Assembly (NCBI RefSeq): GCF_964656455.1
Contig: NC_135719.1
Coordinates: 5,559,163 to 5,623,162 of the forward strand
DNA from: Halichoerus grypus
Lineage: Eukaryota; Chordata; Mammalia; Carnivora; Phocidae
Reading direction: 5' to 3'
DNA length: 64,000 bases
Part shown: positions 23,401 through 34,900 of the stretch, one piece after another
Layout of the letters: each line of letters starts with the position of its first letter
How positions within the stretch are numbered: position 1 is the stretch's first letter
The notes under the pieces: model-generated
Database searches by the model: none
Seen by the model: only the letters and a program-made list of their open reading frames with translations
What the model was told of the DNA's origin: nothing
Translations under genes and position numbers: made by a program

Positions 23401-26270
23401 AAAGGCCGGGGCAAGAGAACAGGCTGATTGGTAAGGACAGAACAAGCAATTTGGTTTGCATAAGGTAAGTGTAGGGCAGTCGTTCTCCAGCAGGGATGAT
23501 TTTGCCCCATGGGGACATCTGGCAGTGTCGGGAGACATTTTTGGTTATTTGACTTGGGGCAAGGGGTTTGACTGCCATCTACTGGGTAGAGGTTAGAGAT
23601 GCTGCTAAATATCCTGCGATGCTTGGGACAGTCCCACAGCAAAGAATTAACCGGCCCCAAATGTCAGTGGCTGGGAAATCTTGATGTAGGGCAATGGTGG
23701 GAAATAGGATTGAAAAAGTTGACTGGAACTGGAGCATGAAGGACCCCAATGTCAGGTTAGGGAGTTTGGAGTTGATCCTCTATGAACAAGGGAAGAGAAA
23801 GCTTTCGAGCCTTGAAGAATCCACTCAGCTGGCAATTTTAGTTAGATAATTGGGCAAGCACTGTGAGTACAATGGATTGGAGGCATTGGAAACTGAGGCA
23901 GGGAGTCCATGTATGTGGTTAAAGCAACAGTCCAAGCAGCCCAAGCGTGTAGCAATAAATGAGGACCTGATTTAAGCTGGTGGTGCTATGAACAAAAATA
24001 CGTTAAGGATACATGGAATGTGTAAGAGAATTTTTTAAATAATTGAAAGAAATTAACAGTGTTAACAGCGCTTGTATCTGTTAGTTGAATGTGATTTTTT
24101 TCTCTTTATACTTTCCCTCATCTTCTACCTTCTCTGTCATGTGTAAATGTTATTGTATAATCTCTAAAGTCGGGTGTGAGGAAATATCCTTGGGACTCAG
24201 CGACTGGTTCAGTTAAATATGAGGAGGGAAGGAGAGTCAAAGATGATTCTGAGGGCTCGAGCCTGAACAGCAGTGCCAGTCAACAAGTCAGGGGCACCTG
24301 GGTGGCTCAGTCGGTTAAGGGTCTGCCTTCGGCTCGGGTTGTGATCCCGGGGTCCTGGGATCGAGCCCCACATCGGGCTCCCTGCTTGGTGGGAAGCCTA
24401 CTTCTCCCTCTCCCACTCCCCCCTGCTTGTGTTCCTGCTCTCACTCTCTCTCTGTCAAATAAATAAAATCTTTAAAAAACAAAACAAAACAAGAATTAAG
24501 TCAGAAGAAGTCAGTTTGAAGAGCAAATTATTGCACAGAAACCTGCACCGGCCATGGTAAGTCAGCCTTGTGGGCAGCCCCTCCCGAGCTCCATGTACAA
24601 GTGCCTATCCTTGGTCTCATTTACTCTCTTTCATGTGCTTCTCACCTATAAGCAGCCTTAACTAGCATCTCTTTTCAATTCCTCACACGTTTGAGCATCT
24701 TTTATGTGCCAATCACTGTGCTACCACTACGGGGCATATAAATGAGATATAAAATATGGTCCCAGATCCCCTGAGGTTCTCCGAGGTTCTTCCAAGCACC
24801 CATCTTCATCCCGACTGCAGCTCTATGTTTCTGTCTGCTGGATGTTCCTCCTAGCATCTTCACTTCACCCTTCCCAAACCGAAACTAATCAGCCCCTTCC
24901 TCTAATTTTTTTTTCCATTTCAGTTCAATGTTCATTTAAAAAATATTTATTAAACACATGCTATGTGCTTGACTCTACACGAGGTACTCCCTGGGTGCAC
25001 AGCGCTGAACAAAACAGACATGTTCCCTGTCCTCAAGGACCTTCTAATCTAGTAGGGAACGTGGACATTAAATAAGAAAATATACATATAACACATTACA
25101 ACTATAGCAACAGCATTGTTTTCCTATTAACATAAGATAAAAATCTCAAACTCAGCTTTGCTTCTCTGTCATCCTTTACAATCAGTAAATCTTTGAGTCT
25201 TCTTTCACCATGACTTCAAAATCCATCCCTGCCTTTCGTTCCCACTGTCACTAATTTCACCTGATCTGTGGTCTCCTAACCAGCATTCTTGTTCCCCATT
25301 CACCCCACTCCACACATGGCTATAAGAATCATCTTCATTTTTTTTAAAGATTTTATATTTATTTGAGAGAGAGAGTGTGTACAAGCTGGGGGGAGAGGCA
25401 GAGGGAGAGGGAGAAGCAGGCTCCCCAATGAGCAGGGAGCCCGACTAGGGGCTCGATCCCAGGACCCCAGGATCATGACCTGAGCCGAAGGCAGCCACTT
25501 AACTGACTGAGCCACCCAGCGCCCCTAGAATCATCTTCGAGTATTGCTTCACCCCTTAAGTGGGGAAAGAAAATCTTCAGTGGCTGCCTAATGCCCACTG
25601 CGTAACTTCTGATTGCTCTCTTCCCTGTACGGGCCTTCTCCTTCCCTGGTTCCTCAGCTTTGCTTCTACCAACCAGTCCATCTGCCTGGAACATGCTCCC
25701 CCTTCTCCAAGGAAAATATGCTTATTCTTCACAATCCAGCTCCTTAAAATTCCTAGATCACTCCAGCTAGAAATGACCGCTTATTCTGAATGCTTCCGGC
25801 ACCCCAGCTATCACCCATTTACCACACACTACCCCGTGTGTGGTAATCTGTATTTCAGAGGCTCCTACTGGAGTCGATCCTTAAGGACAATGATGTCTTA
25901 ACCATCCTTCCATCCCCGAGCGATGCGGGGAACGACTGGTGTCTCCCCTCGCCTGTACCAAAAAGAAGTTACTTCTCTGCCAGGTCCCAAGCAGCTCCTA
26001 ACTGCCCTCTGGTTTTCCATTCTAAATGCTTCATTTTGGACCTGCCCCAGAAGCTCCAAGGACAATACCAAGGGCCTGGAACACGATCAAGGGGACTCCG
26101 CAAGGAAGAACTATGCGTCCAGTGAGCGCTAAACTGTTGATGCCCAGAAGGCCCCAGGCGTGGCGGGCACTGACCTGCTCCAGCAGATAGATGAGCTGGT
26201 CCCGGGCCAGCCTCTTGAGCATGGAGAAGTCAGGCAGCTCTGGGGCGTCCGGCCGATGGGGAAAAGCCAT
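8437..26270 (-). CDS. VPS33B: VPS33B, Sec1/Munc18-family vacuolar sorting protein, complete
   Basis: VPS33B pairs with VIPAS39 (CHEVI complex) and acts in late endosome/lysosome and alpha-granule trafficking; human loss causes ARC syndrome. Coding exons on the minus strand: 26270-26175, 22547-22467, 22123-22062, 20797-20748, 20551-20484, 16651-16606, 15587-15493, 15198-15094, 14680-14584, 14361-14284, 14081-14008, 13710-13624, 13441-13351, 12914-12840, 12580-12516, 12393-12339, 11320-11274, 10704-10572, 9955-9882, 9366-9265, 9089-9014, 8927-8811, 8516-8437. All introns are GT-AG and phases close exactly to 617 codons plus stop, the human length. The start has a good context (GCCATGG) and reads [15 protein letters not shown]; the end reads MEAMSEVKA. 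Near-identity to human throughout marks it as functional. The exon 11 acceptor is weak (CTCAAAG), and residue 593, Tyr in human as I recall, is Cys here (KG-C-RFIF). Confidence 0.97.
10213..10412 (+). repeat. MIR SINE
   Basis: It resembles the MIR consensus along most of its length: 'gacctgggctcaaatctgac', 'acaagtcacttaacctcact', 'tgtgaggattaggtgagaaa', 'gtgttcaataaa'. It lies in VPS33B intron 18. Confidence 0.85.
12993..13201 (-). repeat. CAN-SINE in VPS33B intron 13
   Basis: Minus-strand element flanked by AAGAATAAAAA (12,982 and 13,202). It inserted about 80 bp upstream of the exon 14 acceptor, in sense orientation relative to the gene. Confidence 0.9.
17543..17754 (+). repeat. CAN-SINE
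   Basis: GGGGCGCCCGGGTGGCTCAA head, CT-rich body and AATAAA/A-run tail. TAGACATGG lies on both sides. Confidence 0.9.
18040..18261 (-). repeat. CAN-SINE with TTTA/GTTT expansion
   Basis: Minus-strand element with a perfect 13-bp target duplication TCCTTAGTGTTTT (18,027 and 18,263). Its tail has grown into tandem TTTA then GTTT units (18,050-18,090), likely a variable microsatellite. Confidence 0.92.
18389..18489 (-). repeat. Short old CAN-SINE
   Basis: Early-type element on the minus strand ending in GCCAGCTGGGCGCCCC. Confidence 0.75.
19140..19520 (+). repeat. LINE-1 3' end (carnivore)
   Basis: It contains the L1 3' phrases 'caacatggatggagctagtg', 'atgatctcactcatatgtg' and 'cctgaaactaatataaca', and ends in an A-rich tail. 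Confidence 0.85.
19562..19700 (+). repeat. MIR-type fragment
   Basis: Typical phrases are 'attttatagatgagaaaact' and 'ccaagatcacacaggtaaca'. Confidence 0.65.
20814..20840. repeat. (AAAAC)n microsatellite beside a VPS33B acceptor
   Basis: The AAAAC units read as (GTTTT)n on the gene strand and end about 16 bp upstream of the exon 4 acceptor at 20,798, so they form the upstream part of its pyrimidine-rich tract. Confidence 0.8.
21518..21645 (+). repeat. Short old CAN-SINE
   Basis: Early-type head with ATCTCGGGGTCAGGAGTTGG and an A/G-rich tail. Confidence 0.75.
23162..23329 (+). repeat. CAN-SINE
   Basis: Perfect 16-bp target duplication AGAAGTTTGCTCTCCA at 23,146-23,161 and 23,330-23,345. The body is shortened in the CT-rich part. 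Confidence 0.93.
24293..24491 (+). repeat. CAN-SINE
   Basis: GGGGCACCTGGGTGGCTCAG head and an A-rich tail with AAAAC units. Confidence 0.9.
25336..25526 (-). repeat. CAN-SINE
   Basis: Minus-strand element flanked by AGAATCATCTTC on both sides. Confidence 0.9.
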
Positions 26271-26680
26271 GGCAGCGGGCACCGGAGCAGCGGGGTGGAA
26301 GAAGGGCGACGCCCTCCGCTCAGAGAAGGTCGGCAGCAGCCCGGGGTCAGCGCAGGACCGCGCTCCTTCAGGCCTGGGCACGGTTCGAAAGAGCCCCCGA
26401 AGGGGCCCTCGCTCCTGCGCGCGAATGAATGGCCACCTCTCGCTCAGACAGCCGCAGCCTCGGAGGACCCTCGTCCAGATCAGCAGCCGCGGGACCGACC
26501 CGCCCCTCCCCGGTCCACTCCGCCTGTAACCAGGATCCCGGTCTACCTACACCCACAGATTTCGCGGCGTGCGGGGAAAACCCCGCCTCCTGCCAGAGAG
26601 AGAAGCGACTTCCTAGACCTCCCGGAAGTCCCGTGCGCCCGACCAGCGCTTAGCCTTCCGGGACGGGGACGGCGCGCGGG
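26180..26680 (-). promoter_or_regulatory. VPS33B: VPS33B CpG-island promoter
   Basis: CpG-rich sequence surrounds and lies upstream of the VPS33B ATG (26,270). It includes an ETS/GABP-type site CCGGAAGT (26,622-26,629) and a second TTCCGG about 30 bp further. There is no TATA box, which fits a housekeeping start. The exact start site is unknown. Confidence 0.7.
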
Positions 26681-27059
26681 AAGGGACATCTGAAAGCGGG
26701 AGGCAAAGGGTCAGCGTTCCAGTCTCCTACCTGGCCAGAGGGAAGTGTTCCCATCATCACTAATCTTTAAGGGTACACCCAATTCTCCTCGCTCGCTCAA
26801 GCGAGGGTTGGGCACTTTTGCTCGATTTCAGAACTTCGTAAAATGGGCGAAAGCCACTCCGGGCCCGGAGGGCACTGATCCCTGGGGATTTGGCTGTCAG
26901 TCAAATCTACTCCACAAATTTAGCTGCCAACTGGGAGCTCTCTGGCTTCCCAGCTGCAGGAGGCAAGACGCGGAGAGATGGGACACGGCGGGAGGAAGAA
27001 GGGGAACACGTTAGGATCCAGTGGAAGCTAAGTCCCGCCAGCTGTGACCTTTGGATTCA

Positions 27060-27540
27060 GGAGTTTTGACTCCATATCCTTTGTGGGGAAATGGACAAAA
27101 TAAACTGTGGCATATTCATAAAATAAAAATAACTGAATAGGGGCGCCTGGGTGGCTCAGTCGTTAAGCGTCTGCCTTCGGCTCAGGTCGTGATCCCAGGG
27201 TCCTGGGGTTGAGCCCCGCATCGGGCTCCCTGCTTGGCGGGAAGCCTGCTTCTCCCTCTCCCACTCGCCCTGCTTGTGTTCCTGCTCTCGCTATCTCTCT
27301 CTCTGTCAAATAAATAAATAAAATCTTTAAAAAAAAAACTGAATAAATGAAAGAACCCAGATACAGAGTGGCATCTATATGATGCCATTTATACACGGTT
27401 CTAGAACAGGAAGAACTAATCAATGGTGAAAAAAAATTTCAGAAAGTGATTGACTTTGGGGTAAGAATTGACTGGGAAGAGAAACTAGGGAATTTTCAGG
27501 GGTGATGGTAATGATCTAGAGTCACCTTGTTTAAAAAAAA
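27060..27540 (+). repeat. LINE-1 3' fragment split by a SINE
   Basis: The phrases 'aaataaactgtggcatattc' and 'gtggcatctatatgatgcc' resemble old L1 3' ends. A CAN-SINE interrupts it at 27,139-27,337. Confidence 0.6.
27139..27337 (+). repeat. CAN-SINE
   Basis: Full-length young-type element. AACTGAATA lies on both sides. Confidence 0.9.
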
Positions 27541-27782
27541 AAGCCATTATAAGGGATAGATCCGCTGACAATACCTGATCTCACTAATCCATCGTAACAT
27601 CACATCATCATCTCCTTGTGAGATGCATAGGAAGTACAAAGCTTCACTCATTGCCAAAAATTGAACCAGATCAAGTCTCAAGATGCAAATACCAGTTGAT
27701 AGGAAATATGGAGGGTAGTAGGAACATGACAATAAATAAACATCGTAGGAATGAAACCTACTATATCCAAAATACAGGAATT

Positions 27783-27967
27783 AGGGGCGCCTGGGTGGCT
27801 CAGTCGGTTTCCATTGGACTCTTCATTTCAGCTCAGGTTATGATCACAGGGTGGTCGCATCCGGTTCCATGCTGGGCATGGAGTCTGCTTAAGATTCTCT
27901 CTCCCTCTCCCTCTGCCCCTCCACCTGCGCTCGCACCCTCTCTCAATAAATGAATAAAGTTTTTCAA
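27783..27967 (+). repeat. CAN-SINE
   Basis: A head variant (CAGTCGGTTTCCATTGG) with flanks AATACAGGAATTA and AATATAGGAAATA. Confidence 0.85.
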
Positions 27968-28239
27968 AAATATAGGAAATATATGGGTCAAATAACCTGT
28001 AAAATAGGGGAATAACGTGGAAAGGGAAACCACTTTAGAATATAAGACACTTCTGGGACATAGCTACATCATGCAATGTTGCAATGTGTGGACCTTGTTT
28101 GGATCCTAATTCCAAGAAATGAACCATAAAAGTAATTTATGAAATAGTAAGAGAATACGATCAGGATATTAGCTGATACTAATTACTAAAACTTTTAAGG
28201 TATAGTAATGGCTTATGTGTCTATGTTAAAAAGGAGTTA

Positions 28240-28632
28240 AGAGGGCACTGGGGTGGCTCAGTCAGTTGATCATCTGACTTTTTTTTTTCTAAGATTTTAT
28301 TTATTTATTTGACAGAGAGAGAGAGAGAGACAGCAAGAGAGGGAATACAAGCAGGGGGAGTGGGAGAGGGAGAAGCAGGCTTCCCGTGGAGCAGGGAGCC
28401 CAATGCAGGGCTCGATCCCAGAACCCTGAGATCATGACCCGAGCTGAAGGCAAATGCTTAACGACTGAGCCACCCAGGTGCCCCAATCATCTAACTCTTG
28501 ATTTTGGCTCGGGTCGTGGTCTCGGATCGTGGGATTGAGCCCCATGTCAGGCTCTGCTCAGCATGGAGTCTGCTTGTCCCCCCTCTGCTCCTCACCCCCG
28601 CTCTAAAAAAATAAAATCTTAAAAAAAAAAAG
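28240..28632 (+). repeat. CAN-SINE interrupted by a second CAN-SINE
   Basis: A plus-strand element is split by a minus-strand element at about 28,281-28,485. The duplicated target is GATCATCTGACT and AATCATCTAACT. Confidence 0.88.
28281..28485 (-). repeat. CAN-SINE inserted in another CAN-SINE
   Basis: Complete minus-strand element ending in GCCACCCAGGTGCCCC, lying inside the head of the host copy. Confidence 0.9.
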
Positions 28633-28635
28633 TTT

Positions 28636-28754
28636 GGGGTGCCTGGCTGGCTCAGTCAGAAGAGCATGTGACTCTTCATTTCAGGGTCCTCAGTTCGATC
28701 CCTACATTGTGTGTAGAGATTACTAAAAAATTAATAAACTTTTTAAAAAAAAGG
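28636..28754 (+). repeat. Short old CAN-SINE
   Basis: Early-type element with TTCAGGGTCCTCAGTTCGAT, directly following the nested pair. Confidence 0.75.
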
Positions 28755-28846
28755 GAGTCCTTATCTCTTTCAGATACATAGTATACAGATGAAATAATTA
28801 AGTATTTACAGATGAAATAATATGAAGTATACAGGTTTCGCTTCAT

Positions 28847-29034
28847 TTTTTTAAAGAGATTTTATTTATTTGCGGGGGGCGGGGCGGGGAGAGCAAGCGC
28901 ACAAGCAGGGGGAGTGGCAGGCAGAGGGAGAAGCAGGCTCCCCACTGAGCAAGGAGCCCAATGCCCCAGGACCCCGGGATCATAACCTGAGTCGAAGACA
29001 GGCGCTTAACTGACTAAGCCACCCAGGCATCCCA
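28847..29034 (-). repeat. CAN-SINE
   Basis: Minus-strand element with a G-rich stretch (28,874-28,890) and a CCACCCAGGCATCCC end. Confidence 0.88.
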
Positions 29035-29751
29035 TAGGATTCACTTTAAAATAAGCCAGGGGGAGCTGTGGGGCAAGTATGGGAGATAATGAAAAAAGAT
29101 TGGCCATTTGTTAAATGTTAAAGCTGAGCAATGTGTACACAGGGGTTCATTGCATTACAATATTATCCCTACTTTCCTGTGTTTGAGAAATCCTATAATA
29201 CAAGATTAAGCAAAAAACAAACAAGAAACTTTTGGGCTTCAAGAGCTTATCTAGTGTTTTATACTGAGCTTTTTCTACCACCTCCCCATTAGATCAAATC
29301 TCTGCAGAGGTGGAAACAGCCCTGAGCAGATTGGTGACACATAGACCCTCCAAGGCACAGGGACTTAAGTGTCTTCTGTCTGTAGTTTGCTAGCCTCTTG
29401 AGCTTGATCCCAAGGTTGCCAGGAGGTGTCCATTCCACCCACAGCCACTTTATCTCCAATTTTGGCAGGGCCCTGTCAACTGTTGCTTCCTCCACCAGAC
29501 CCTACACCTATGCCCCAAAGTGCAGCTCACCTCATGCGTTGTGATGTCGTCTTTCATCATGTCATGAAACAGGACTGCCTGGGGATAGGGCACCATAGAG
29601 TCCTATGACCTCAGCCCATTGGAACACAGGCTGGGTGAATCTCTCAGCCCCCTTTCCACCTTGGGCTGGGGTAAGGGATGCAGGTTCCCAAAACACTGCA
29701 GAGCTGGTGAGTTAGGATCTGAGACATGCTGACAGAATAAAGCAGGAACAG

Positions 29752-29964
29752 GGGCGCCTGGGTGGCTCAGTGGGTTAAGCCTCTGACTCTTAGTTTCAGA
29801 TCAGGTCATGATCTCATGAGTTGTGAGATGGAGCCCTGAGTTGGGCGGGGGGGGGGGGGGGGGGGGGCGTGCTCAGCAGGGAGTCTGCTTTAAGATTCTT
29901 CCCTCTGCCCCTCCCCCAACTCGCTGAAGCACTCTCACTCAAATAAATAAAAATCTTTAAAAAG
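29752..29964 (+). repeat. CAN-SINE with a 21-G run
   Basis: Perfect 17-bp target duplication GAATAAAGCAGGAACAG (29,735-29,751 and 29,965-29,981). The body contains an uninterrupted run of about 21 G (29,847-29,867). Confidence 0.93.
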
Positions 29965-31501
29965 GAATAAAGCAGGAACAGGTCAACCTGGAGGAAACTT
30001 AGGTCTTGTTGTTGGCTGAGGCCTGGATGGGTAGGCTGGCAAAGGTAAAAGGCAGGGCTTTCTGCCATACTGGACTGGCTGATTGGTGAGCTTCTCCAAC
30101 CATTTCTTTACTCAGCCAATACTGAAATCTATGTTGGGAGCTGAAACTACAGCAATGAACACAGACAGGTCTCCTGCCCCCATGGGCAAGGTGCGTGATG
30201 ACAAACAATACAGCAGTAATCTATTTCAAATGCCAGGGAATATTAAACACGGTGTGGTGATAGAATGTGAAGGGCGTTGCTTTAGACTGGGTGATTAGGG
30301 AAAGCTTAAGAAAGTAACATTTGATCTGAGGCTTGAATGACATGGAACCAGCCATGTGAAAATCTGGAGACAAAGAACGAGTAGGTGCAAAACCTTAGAT
30401 TGGCATTTGCAAGACTGGAAAAAAGATTTAAGCTTAGTATGCAATAGGATGGTAGAGGATGAGGTAAATGGAAAACATATCAAAGCCTTTTAACGGCTTC
30501 TAATTTTCCATAACCCACTGGGGAAAGTCAAATGACTTGCAAGAGTTAAAAATTAGTCAAACAACATCTTCCACCTCTTAAAATGACCAAAAGGTTCTAA
30601 TGGCAAATTACCTTGTTTTTTAAATCATAAAAAAATTGATAAGTGTCACGACAGCGACAGAGCAGGGAGAACAGGGCCTTATCTGCCCACTGCTGTATTA
30701 CCAGCACCTGGATTCTCTTAACTTTGGCATGTGACAGGGCCTTGCCATTCATATTGAACAAATGCCCAAGTTAACAGTAATCAATGATACTGTAATCGCT
30801 ATTAATGACATTTGAAATAGCAATGAGACTCATGAACAGACTCAATGACGGTTTGGAAAATCAATTATTTTCATTAACCATCCTGCATATATTTAAATTC
30901 TGAATAACCAGTTTTTTGCCAGTGACTTGTTAAAATGAGGTATGGCTGAAAACTGTCCTCGGACTCTTCTGTTGCTTGCATGTGTCTCATTTTATTTGTC
31001 TATTGATCATCACTTTCTGGTTATAATGAAGTATCTCTAAAAGAATCCATAAATTAAGGAGCCTATTGCCCGTTCTCACCCACTTCACAGCTCCCTTGGA
31101 AAAATCTGATGACAACTGTAAAATCAGATGCTATTCAAGCTTTTGAAAGTAGCTAGAGATTATGCTGAGGGCCCTAAAGGCTTTGCCTGCTTTTTTGGGG
31201 GGGGAGGGGTCAATCCCCCATACTCCAATCTCTTTCAAAGCCCCAGCAACTGAAGGAAAGAAGACCTACTTTAGACCAGGTGATCAGGGAAGGCCCATTT
31301 TTAGCTGTCAAAATCTATTACTAAGCAGGGTGAACTGCATAGGGCCCTTTGTTGGGAACTCCTCAGGCTCCATCTCTCTCCCAGTGTTTAATGTTCAAGG
31401 ACAAGGGACCCTTTGCCTCTTGCCCTCCCTCACTCCCCAGGTTCACAGGTAAACCCTCCCACCCCAGAGAGCACCAATCAACACAAACTGCTACATTTTA
31501 C

Positions 31502-31507
31502 TTTATT
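31502..31507 (-). terminator. NGRN: NGRN polyadenylation signal
   Basis: TTTATT on the plus strand gives AATAAA on the minus strand, about 470 bp after the NGRN stop codon (31,977-31,979). Confidence 0.65.
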
Positions 31508-31976
31508 TTTGCACATAATGAAAACAACCAATTGACTAAGCAGTTCCAGAATTATTAATGTTCATTAATCAAGAAGTAAATGAGGTCAGAAGGTAAACTT
31601 TTCATTTTTCCCCAAACATATATTGCAAGTATCACAGAAAGTCCTAACAATACATGCAACATGGGCTAGTTTCAACATAGAGAGCCCAAGCAAGAAGGGT
31701 GAGTACTAAAGATCCACGTGGGTCAGACCAGGAGCAGTGCTCCAGGAAGCTAGAAATCTACCCAGCCAGTCATTAACCCTGCCCTGCCATACACATTTGC
31801 CCTGTGAAGTTCACTGCATTTTGTCAGATTCAAATGAGCAGCTCTTTCCTCCCACATTCCAGGCTCATCATTTCCTCCTATCCCAAGGTGGATAATCCAT
31901 ACACAGAAGTCCAGGCAGCTCCAAATATACTCCCCAGCTGTGTTTCACTTGGCATCTACATAAGCCATGCTCCAGC

Positions 31977-34900
31977 TCAAATTCTGTACAGGAAGTTCCC
32001 ATTGCTATCGAAGAACTCTCGCCCCCTCTGGACTACTTTGCTGCTGAAGTTCTGATCACCTGGCTCCTGTGACTTCACATCTTCCAGCTTGTCACTTGGC
32101 AATCCATAGCCGTCAGTTCCTCTCTTGCCTGCACCGTCACTGGTGGAGTATTTCTGCCGCTCTCGCTGATGACCTACAGCTGCTGCAAGAGGCACGGAGC
32201 GCTCCTCCTCCAGGACCTGGATTCCTTTACTCCCTCCCTTCTGTCTCCTTGGTGTATTTGTACCATGAGTGTTTGATTCTATCACGTGCAAAGCTGTGCT
32301 GTGACCCCAGCCTTTGAATGAGGATTCACCCCTTTGCAGCAACAAAGAGCCTGATCCAGAGTGGCTTGCAGATAGTGACTTTAAGGTATCCCCAGAGCTG
32401 GGGAGCTGCTGGAGTGAGTGGGCAAGCCCAGCTTTCTTAAGGACTTTTTGATCCTGCTTCAGCTTCTGCTCCAATGTGGGTACAAACTTGCTTTTTAAAA
32501 CCCTTCGGATCACATCCGTGCTGACACCAAAGCCTTCAGCTAATCTAGGAACTGACCAGGACTCTGCAAATTCTTTATGTAAATACCTATGGGAAAAAGG
32601 ATTAGGTTTTCAAGGTGTGAAGTAGTCTGCTATCAAAGTAGCTAACTGATAATACTAGTGATATTTACGTGAAAAGAGGGCTCGGAAAAACTGCGAATAT
32701 AGCCTCTACCTTGTGCCACTAAATGGCTGTATTCCATTCCTATGAGCCCATAGCAACACCCAACCACTCCTAAGTCACTTTCTTTCTTTTTCTTTTCTTT
32801 TTTTAAAGATTTTATTTGACAGAGAGACACAGCCAGAGAGGGAACACAAGCAGGGGGAGTGGGAGAGAGAGACCAGGCTTCCCGCTGAGCAGGGAGCCCG
32901 ACTCGGGGCTTGATCCCAGGACTCCGGGATCATGACCTGAGCCGAAGGCAGACGCTTAACGACTGAGCCACCCAGGCGCCCAGGTCACTTTATTTCTGTC
33001 AACTAAACTCCTCCCACTGTGCACCAGGCCCCAGGTAGATCCTGGAGATGCATGAAGACTGTCCTTCCTTTCAAAGAACATACAATCTAGGGGCGCCTTG
33101 GCGGCTCAGTCATTAAACGTCTGCCTTCAGCTCAGGTCATGCTCCCAGGGTCCTGGGATCGAGCCCCACATAGGGCTCCCTGCTCGGCGGGGAGCCTGCT
33201 TCTCCCTCTCCCACTCCCCCTTCTTGTGTTCCCTCTTGCCTTGTCTCTGTCAAATAAATAAATAAAATCTAAAAAAAAAAAAAAAAAGGAACATACAATC
33301 TGGTGGTGGAGACAGAATATTAACATATACAACACCAGTGTGATAAGTCCTAGGAGAGGACGCTGTCAGAGCACCCAGGAGAGACCCAGGGATAAGATAT
33401 CCCAACACCTGAGGCGTGGCTCGGGAAGTGCTTCAGAAGTCCACCTACAGCTGGTCTGAAAGTATGAAGAGTACTAAGCTGGCAGAGGGGAGGAGAGGAA
33501 GAAGAGAGCAAAGGTACTGATGATAGCCAGGGCAGCACATCACCATTGCCGGCACCAGCTCAACTTGTCCAACAGTGAGGACAGGAGGAAGATCATGTCA
33601 TGCTTACGAGTCTGGAGTTTATCCCAAAGCAACAGTGAACCAAGGAAGGATTTTTAAGTGGGTGTATTCAAAAATAGAAGAATTGCAATTCGGAACACGC
33701 AAGCTATGGCAAACCATTTGCAGGTACAGGAAGGATTTTAAGCAGTGGAATGCCACAAGCAGCTTTTCATTCTGAAGCTCAATCCAGGAGTGGTTTTCAG
33801 TGGCGGGACTACAGATGGAAAAATCGGTCAGGAAGCTGTCCCGGTATCCAGGCAGTCTGAACTGCGGCAGTTGCAAAGAAAGCAGAAAAAGAAGAGAGTT
33901 GAGAACTGTTATAGGAAGGCCATACGGTAGAACTTGGTAAGGACTAAATAGTGGGGGTAGAAGTAGGCGGAGATACAGGCTTTCAGCCTGAGTGATTGGT
34001 GGGACCATTCAGGGGTAGAGTGAAAAAAGGAGCAAAATAAAGTCAACAGGAACAATGATAAATTTTCTTTTGTTACGCGGAGTTTGCTATTTTATTATGT
34101 TGGGTTTGAAAAACATGTGTGACATCCAAACAGACATGGTCTAGTGCGTGGTTGAATATATACAGGTCAGAAGAAAAACACGGCCTGGAGATGACAGATT
34201 TGGAAGTCATAAACGAAGAACAGGGGTGGTTGAAGTCACATGAACGGAACAGGTGGAGATAAAATGACAAAGGACACAATTCTAAAAAACGGCAGTATTT
34301 AAGATACAGGAGGAACGACAGGAGCCCAGGAAGGAAAGTGAGAAAAGCAGCCCTACAAATAGAAGTGAGTAGTACCCTGGATCAAAGGAGAAGAGAATTA
34401 ATTTCAAGAAAACACACTACAAGATCAAATGCTGCAGAAATACTAGAAAGGCTAGAGACTAGAGTGTCAGGAATGCCTAGCAATGAGGAAGTCACTGATA
34501 AGATTTGTGGACAACGGTTTCACCGTTGTGACAAAACAAACAAGGACAGGCATCCAGGAAGAGCTACCTGGGAACAAAAGGATGAGGGAGAACCTGAAGC
34601 TGACAGATGTAGGTCTCTGAGGAATTAGGTACAACTATGACCTAGTGCAGAGGATTGGTCCTAGACAAGTAAAAGGCTACCACTTCCCCTAGTTTGTAAA
34701 CACTGAGAACGGGAAATAAAGAGGAAGACCAAGAAGCTTTAAAGGGCTCTTAACTAATGGTCAGTTTTTTCTTTGAAGTAGAAGGATATCTATTAACCAC
34801 AGAAAGGGAGGTGACAGAAGATTTGGAAAAGCTGTTGTTCAAGAAGGGAAAGGAGGACGACACGAAAGACGTGCTACAGGTTCACCAGATCTCCTTGCTC

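Larger units (their letters stand above)
22548..26174 (-). other. VPS33B intron 1
   Basis: This 3.6-kb first intron contains CAN-SINEs at 23,162, 24,293 and 25,336 plus diverged ancient repeats (about 23,690-24,280 and 25,550-25,870). The remainder looks unique; no exon was recognised. Confidence 0.65.
26690..31480. other. Intergenic region between VPS33B and NGRN
   Basis: About 4.8 kb separate the VPS33B promoter from the NGRN poly(A) site. It contains at least seven CAN-SINEs, including one nested pair, L1 fragments (about 27,060-27,540), an ancient repeat piece (about 30,080-30,480) and unique sequence at 29,040-29,750 and 30,500-31,480. No gene was recognised. The human rearrangement junction must map to this interval. 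Confidence 0.65.
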
